The position numbers were made by a program, and so were the translations under genes. Below, piece after piece: positions 58,595 to 64,000 of a DNA stretch of 64,000 bases. The first letter of the stretch is position 1. Each line of letters opens with the position of its first letter. This DNA is from Metellina segmentata. Lineage: Eukaryota > Arthropoda > Arachnida > Araneae > Tetragnathidae. The notes under the pieces are model-generated. The model had not been told where the DNA came from and made no database searches. It saw only the letters and a program-made list of their open reading frames with translations. Location of the stretch: NCBI GenBank assembly GCA_947359465.1, contig OX375876.1, forward strand, positions 120,337,444 through 120,401,443, in the 5' to 3' direction.

Positions 58595-59025
58595 ACTTTA
58601 ATAGCTGTCATTTAACATCATCAAATAACATTTAAAAGAAGCACAAAAAATGTTCCGAAGCCGCCATTTTGAATGTTCGCCATTACTGCCATAGGCGAAA
58701 TCTGAGATGGCCTCATATCCAAAATTAAATATTTATATGTGTAGTATATGTGCCCCAAGTTGTATGCTTCTATCATTAAAAGCACAATTCTAACAATTTT
58801 TTGCACGTATCAGCCGTACTATAGAAGCAGTTTTCTTTTGCAACAAGGGGGACCAAAGAACCTTAATCTCTTAAATTATTGGGAAATATAGTTGAGAAAC
58901 GAGATGTTATGAAGGCAATTCTAAATTATTTCAAGTTAAGTACTTGATTTTATGCCGCACTGGAAAAACACATAGGGTTATTTGCAAGTCTGGGTAATTG
59001 GTAATATGGTAATTGTGAATTAACG

Positions 59026-59385
59026 TCGTACTAGAGCAACACAACGGGCTATTGACGACGGTCCGTAATCAATCCCCTAAGAGAAAGATTCGAGGACAAC
59101 ACAACGTAATTTTGAATCACGGTCAGACGAAGCGACAGTCTGGGATTCAGCTCGGAAGAAAACACCTTGTAATATTGAATCACGTTTAGGTGACATGGTC
59201 TGCACCTGAGCTAAACACCCCACTCTCTAAATATCCACTCCACTTCCACACACAGAAACACGAGGATATTTGAGACCACAGCAGATTTAACTCGACTCCA
59301 CGTACTCGGCAGTATTTGGTTGGACAGAGAACCAAAATAGCAACACTCTGGTTTTAAATATGCGACTACCCACTAGGCTACGATG
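59026..59385 (-). mobile_element. SINE-A copy, longest, with internal duplication
   Basis: In plus order: ttaacgtcgtactagagcaa, gggctattgacgacggtccg, attcgaggacaacacaacgt, aatcacggtcagacgaagcg, and again acaccttgtaatattgaatc, acgtttaggtgacatgg. Then accccactctctaaatatcc, acgaggatatttgagaccac, and the head as cgactacccactaggctacg (A-box on minus strand). The gaaaacacc..tcacg section appears twice. Confidence 0.82.
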
Positions 59386-60289
59386 GTTAACAAATTATTT
59401 AAAGAAATGCTTGCATTGCTACAAAACGAGTTAATTTAACCTATATATTTGGTTTATATTTTGTAATCCGATTTTTAGTGTGGTCCGTCAGTTTAATTGT
59501 CTGAAATATAAATAAATATATTTTGTATTATGTTTTTCTACGTTACTTATTCTTCTTATCTTAAATTCCATTTTCAACAAGTAGCAAGGGAGGTAAGTAA
59601 AAATTAATTTGGCAGTTAAAACTTTGAACAAGCACGTAGTACTCTTACTGGATTCATAATATAGAATGAAGGTACACTTTAAATTATAATTTTTAGTCGT
59701 GTGTGATTGCGCGTTGGAAACAAAACTTAAAACAATCCTTAACTAATGCGGGAGGGCTGGAAATAATTAATCGATACTCCTTAGTTATGATTAAAGTTTA
59801 TTAGTTAGTTCCGAATCGTTAGTCAGTTTAAACTGTGACAAACACCGTCGGCATTTTAACTAGTTCAGTGTATATATTGTTAAAAAACTTCTCTACTCGA
59901 TGCAAACACTTGATTTCCTGTACAAATCCATTATACTTTCACGTTATATGGATTTAACAATTTAATCACTACATTCTTGAAATTTACTTTTGGCGTCATG
60001 CCTTGAAGTAATTTTAATCCATTCCTTATAAGCACTCTTCTGCTTTGCTATTTAAATTACTATGTACTTTTAAATTTAAGCCTCTTTTCTAGTTTACTGA
60101 ACATTTTAACGAGACAACATTTTGTATAGAAAATATACTCTTTCTATTCTGATATTTCAGATACGTTCATGCGCCGTAAAATATTTACCCTTACATTTAA
60201 TAAAACCATTTTAATGTTTATCAAAGTAATAACCAGTCATCATCCTATTGGAGCGTTATATCCTGCTTATTCAGCGCTGAAAATTTGTT
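59386..60289. other. No gene recognised
   Basis: AT-rich intergenic DNA. Confidence 0.5.
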
Positions 60290-60428
60290 AATTGCTCTCA
60301 CTACAACATAAATACACTACAACAGCAAGTTAGATACAGTGACATCCCTGTAACAGATAATTGCTCTCAATGCAACATAAAAACACTACAACAGCAAGTT
60401 AGATACAGTGACATCCCTGTAACAGATT
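60290..60428. repeat. 69-bp tandem duplication
   Basis: aattgctctca.t.caacata, aacactacaacagcaagtta, gatacagtgacatccctgta, acagat occurs twice with three differences. Confidence 0.96.
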
Positions 60429-60769
60429 CGGTCGTGTAATATACCAGATATTGCTGTTATATGTTAGATATTGGGACGAAATCCTCCCTTAAATCTTTTA
60501 TGTCAATACATATGTACATTGAACCATTTACATAAAATATTTATGGACATTTTATCTCTTTCATCTACTCCTTTTAAAAAACCTAAAACCTACAACCGCT
60601 TCCTTTATTTGAGGCCAGGCGTTGGTAGACTGTACTGAATATTTTGTTTATTATATATTGAGTAAATTTACTTATATTTTTATATTTTCTCTGCCTAGTT
60701 ATCCATTTCATCAGTCTTCATATGGAATCTTTCTTCCATACGTACATTTTTCTATTTGCTCTGAATGCA
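60429..60769. other. No gene recognised
   Basis: Short intergenic stretch; nothing identifiable. Confidence 0.4.
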
Positions 60770-61800
60770 TTATAAGCCTCGACCGAACACATCATCTATT
60801 GTCTAGGCTGACACCAAGGCTAGCTTATTCGCCGTATTGAAGAGGCGTAAAGTCTTACGGGGTTAAAATACTTAGTGCCATATAATTTAATCTATGCTAA
60901 GTGGGGGAATATACAACATTACAAAAATTGCAGTTGTTTGAAAATAACAGCAGAACTACTTTCAGAAAAAACAGACTGCTCTATCCATACAATTACATTA
61001 GGCATTTGAATCCAATGAAGATTGAATTGGGCTACAAGGCCTTTAGGATCTTCAATTCATGCAATTCAGCTTGGGCCTCGCTCGAGTAGTGTTTCGGTTG
61101 TCCGTTAGGTCACCTTATTCACCATCTTCGGCAGGTTCTTGAAGAGCGTCAAGTCTCACGGGGCTAACAGACTAGGTGTAATTTTGTCTATGCTAAGTGA
61201 GAAAAGTTACAACCCAACAAAAATGCCGTCGGTTTTAAAATCACAGCAAAAATGATAACTACTGAAAAGATCAGATTGCTCTCTTAGGGCTTTACACCGG
61301 GCGCTTGAAGCCAATGAAGATCGAATTAGGCTAAAGCATTTTCCCTTAGGATCTAAAATTTATGCAATTCAGCTTGGGCCTTGCCCTAGTAGTGTCTCGG
61401 ATGCCCGTCAGTCCAGCTTATTCACCATCTTCGGCAAGGTTCTCTCTCTCACGGGGCTAATAGACTAAGTGTAATTTTGTGTGTGCTAAGTGAATTATGT
61501 TACAGCACAACAAAGTTGCCTTCAGTTTTAAAACCACTACAAAAATACCAGGCTGCTCACTTAGGGCCTTGCACCGTGTTGATGCCAATGAAGATCCAAG
61601 TTGGCTACAGTAATTTTCCTTTAGGATTTTTAATGCATGAAAACCAGCCCAGGCTTCCATCGAGGTCATCATGTCTTCTCTCGGCTGTCTCACAGGCCAG
61701 TTCTTCCACCATATTAAGTTGGTTTGTGTGGGGATGTCTAGTCTAAAGGGGCTGTAAGACTAAGTTTAGTTGTATTCATGCCAAGTAGATCAAGTTTGAA
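60770..61800. repeat. ~300-bp tandem repeat, about 3.5 copies
   Basis: Units share cttattcaccatcttcgg, gtctcacggggctaa, agactaagtgtaattttg, ctatgctaagtga, gttttaaaatcac, agccaatgaagatcgaatt, ggctac, tttcccttaggat and atgcaattcagcttgggcct. Copies begin near 60850, 61150 and 61450, with a partial unit from 61735. Divergence is about 20% by eye. Open frames inside differ between copies. Confidence 0.9.
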
Positions 61801-63539
61801 TGCAACAAAATTGTGATGTATACAGTGAGGGAAGGCAGTCGGTTTTCATATCACAGCAAAAACACCAACACGATCATAAAAGCCAAACTGACCCCGAAGT
61901 TTCGAATTTTAATGCCAAACAAATGCCTTACATGAAACGTATTATCTTCCCTCTATGCAAACGTTCCATTTCCTGCACTCAATCGATTCTATTTTTCACG
62001 GTCTATAGGCTTCGAGATTCAGTCGATACGTCCTTGCAATTTACTTTTACGTCGGCGTGCCGTAAAATATTTTACTGCCGATGCGTTCGGTAAGTGCTGT
62101 ATTACATCTGCCATCGGAAAATATTCAACATCTCTCACGATATTTCATGCGTTCGCCAAGAATCCTGTTTTCAATTTAGGAAGTGTCTCATGCTAAAAGC
62201 CTTAAACGGCACTAGCACTAATACACGTCAGGCTCATATGGCTCCGCGGGATGTTTTAGGCTTTTAGCAAATGAAGACCAAAATACATAAGGAATCAGTA
62301 ATGCATATTATCTTTGGTACCATATCTCCCCCAAACTCGGAATATCTCGTGATGCAAACGTCATTCTCCTCTGCGGGGTCGTGTTTTGTCTCGTTTCCTT
62401 TGTCTTTGAATTCCCATTGGTCTGGAAGCTTCCTTTTTTTCCATCCTGCCTTTGAATTATTTACATACGCATACAATACCTTTTATGAATACTCAATGTA
62501 CTTTCATTGAATTCGAATTCTGAGAGAGATATAAAAAGAACGAAACGTCGAAACAGGGGAGGAGGAAAGAAAACAATAGAGGGAAACGGGATAAAAAAAG
62601 GATATTGTTCGTCAAAAAATGTTCTTTTGTATTCCGTTTGCGCAGCGCCAATGAGCAGTCAATGTGCGAGAAAAACAAACTGCCAGTAAAAGTGGCATTA
62701 GTGCATAGACTATACAAGCTTTATAAATTTTTTTTTTTCAATTTTATTCAATCTCAGAAGCTATTATTTACTTAAAGTCTTATTAAAACCTAACAGACAG
62801 ATATAAGCATATTTGTAAAGTTTGATTTTTTAATTAGTAAGCTAAAAAAATTTTAACTTTTGAAACGATCGTTTGTTGATTTACCGTAATTTTTTTCTAT
62901 TGCTTTTATGAACCCCGTGATACTTCGGTAATTTTTCTCTTCTGCTCTTAAAAAATTTTGGGCTTAAGTAAATAATAAATACATAAGTCGAACAAAATTA
63001 ACAAATTACAAACATTCGTTTCAAGGTAGGTAGTATTTTAATTAACGCCATTCCACTGGTGCAGAATTATATTCAGTGTTCTGCAACACAACTCCAAGCA
63101 ATTGCAATTTCTCAGCAGGTATTTTGTTTGAATTTTGGAAACTTCAGTCAAATCAATAACAGACGTAAAACACAATTATCGGCTAAATATGTATTATATA
63201 TTTATAATAAAACACTTCAAAATGAATTAACTTTATTTAAAACCAAGGCATACTTTCAGAATTTGCAATTTTGTCGAAAGCTTTCGAAATTAAATATTTT
63301 GGCATTGACGTAGAAGATGTGTTATTTTTAAAGAGTTTGTGGTAATTTGGACGGTGTCGGGAGGTTATTTCATAGCTACAAAAGAAAAGAAAAAATGTGT
63401 GGCAAGGAACGCAGAACATCGTAACTTTTGATTGGAAAAAAAATCAACCGAAATTTTGTGTTAAAATTAAGGAAAAATTGTTCTGCAAAGACTTTGTTCT
63501 GTGACGTACGTCGCACTTTTCAGCCCTTTCTGCTCCTAG
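61801..63539. other. No gene recognised
   Basis: Intergenic. 62200-62700 is a G+C-balanced single-copy block with short open frames on both strands and no domain. Confidence 0.45.
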
Positions 63540-63765
63540 GCTGGAGAAAACGAACGGGCTATGACGAAAGTCTGGGATCAAACCTTAAGGGAAAGATTCG
63601 AGGACAGTACCACGGTCAAATGACGAGGCAACATTTGAGCGGCCACCCCACTCTCCAAACTTCGACACCAACGTGAGGATATTTGAAGTCAGCCACGACA
63701 GATTTAACGTGCACTAGCTCTTTTTTTGCTAATCGCTACTCTTCCAATCGGCTTAACACGGCCCA
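63540..63765 (-). mobile_element. SINE-A copy
   Basis: In plus order: gaacgggctatgacgaaagt, gggaaagattcgaggacag, cacggtcaaatgacgaggca, ggccaccccactctccaaac, aacgtgaggatatttgaag, cgacagatttaacgtgcac. Then ccaatcggcttaacacggcc, a remnant of the A-box side on the minus strand. Confidence 0.78.
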
Positions 63766-64000
63766 ACATGTTTCAAATAGCAATCCTTCATTTGTTTTAC
63801 ATTTTAGATAAATATTTGTTGGTCAGTCCTTATCAAACCGCCCACAGTAATCGACCCTTCTCTTATAATTATTACTTAAAGAAGCAAGCGTTTCTAAGAA
63901 ATCAATGAGTTTTGTGTAGCAAATACCAATCAGTTTGGTATTCTTAAGAACGAATGAACAGCTATAAGAAATGATAACCCGCACTAGACTTATTGTAGTT

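Larger units (their letters stand above)
55264..58822. mobile_element. ~3.56-kb long inverted repeat carrying a broken multicopy gene
   Basis: The left arm (55264-56384) and right arm (57353-58822) are inverted copies over their length. The outer ends read tagtacggctg and cagccgtacta. Inner landmarks are gaggccatctcagatttcgc, aaaatggcgg, ttttttcacaggtgacacg, the zinc-finger-like coding block, and gtgccggtgatgttattgca at the arm/spacer junction. The right arm is longer because of a SINE (58370-58594) and an AT repeat expansion (58005-58122). The ~970-bp spacer continues the gene of the left arm. It may be an inverted-repeat transposon, or a locus formed by inverted duplication of the 5' half of an element. 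No target duplication is certain. Confidence 0.85.

Overview
The window reads as intergenic, repeat-dominated nuclear DNA of an invertebrate, most likely an arthropod and probably an arachnid such as a spider. By eye it is roughly two-thirds A+T. The case for an arachnid rests on the transposons: Tc1-like transposases with FQQDNARPH and SPIE motifs, piggyBac-like elements at TTAA, a hAT/ZBED relic, tRNA-derived SINEs, and fragments of a multicopy gene with a VDNIDHNPSSTT motif. From memory these match families common in spider genomes; this is inference, not a database result. There is no bacterial gene organisation, operon or CRISPR array, and I recognise no host housekeeping exon.

Layout. 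0-8 kb: a 20-bp minisatellite; a Tc1-like element (791-2009) inserted into an older Tc1-like element; an 88-91 bp minisatellite; a 748-bp element with ~70-bp inverted ends lying inside a dispersed palindromic repeat. 10-18 kb: a chain of tandem arrays (units of about 155, 82, 90/57, 360 and 200/400 bp), two of them split by transposon or SINE insertions. 18.5-31 kb: a ~600-bp dispersed repeat (second copy at 45 kb) with histone-type stem-loop-like sequence, SINE copies, more tandem duplications, and five diverged ~400-bp units. 32-33 kb: a very decayed Tc1 relic. 35-39 kb: small arrays, including a 21-bp array.

41.5-43.3 kb holds the 3' half of a Tc1-like element next to the best intact ORF, a 239-residue unrecognised protein with a basic N-terminus. 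44-53 kb holds a MITE candidate, several SINE copies, two piggyBac-like elements with TTAA target duplications (47413-49067 and 49335-50154), a 573-bp Tc1-like element that keeps only its DNA-binding domain, and a 212-bp tandem duplication. 53.4-53.9 kb is a hAT relic.

55.26-58.82 kb is the most striking structure: an inverted repeat of about 3.56 kb whose arms (over 1.1 kb each) both carry the 5' part of the VDNIDHNPSSTT-family gene, while the ~970-bp spacer carries the rest. A young SINE with poly(A) and a 13-bp target duplication sits in the right arm only. 59-64 kb holds two more SINE copies, a 69-bp duplication and a ~300-bp array.

No pathway is encoded. The window is a layered record of insertions: arrays and old elements first, then nested Tc1, piggyBac and SINE insertions. 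Nearly all transposase reading frames are broken; the 239-codon ORF is the exception.
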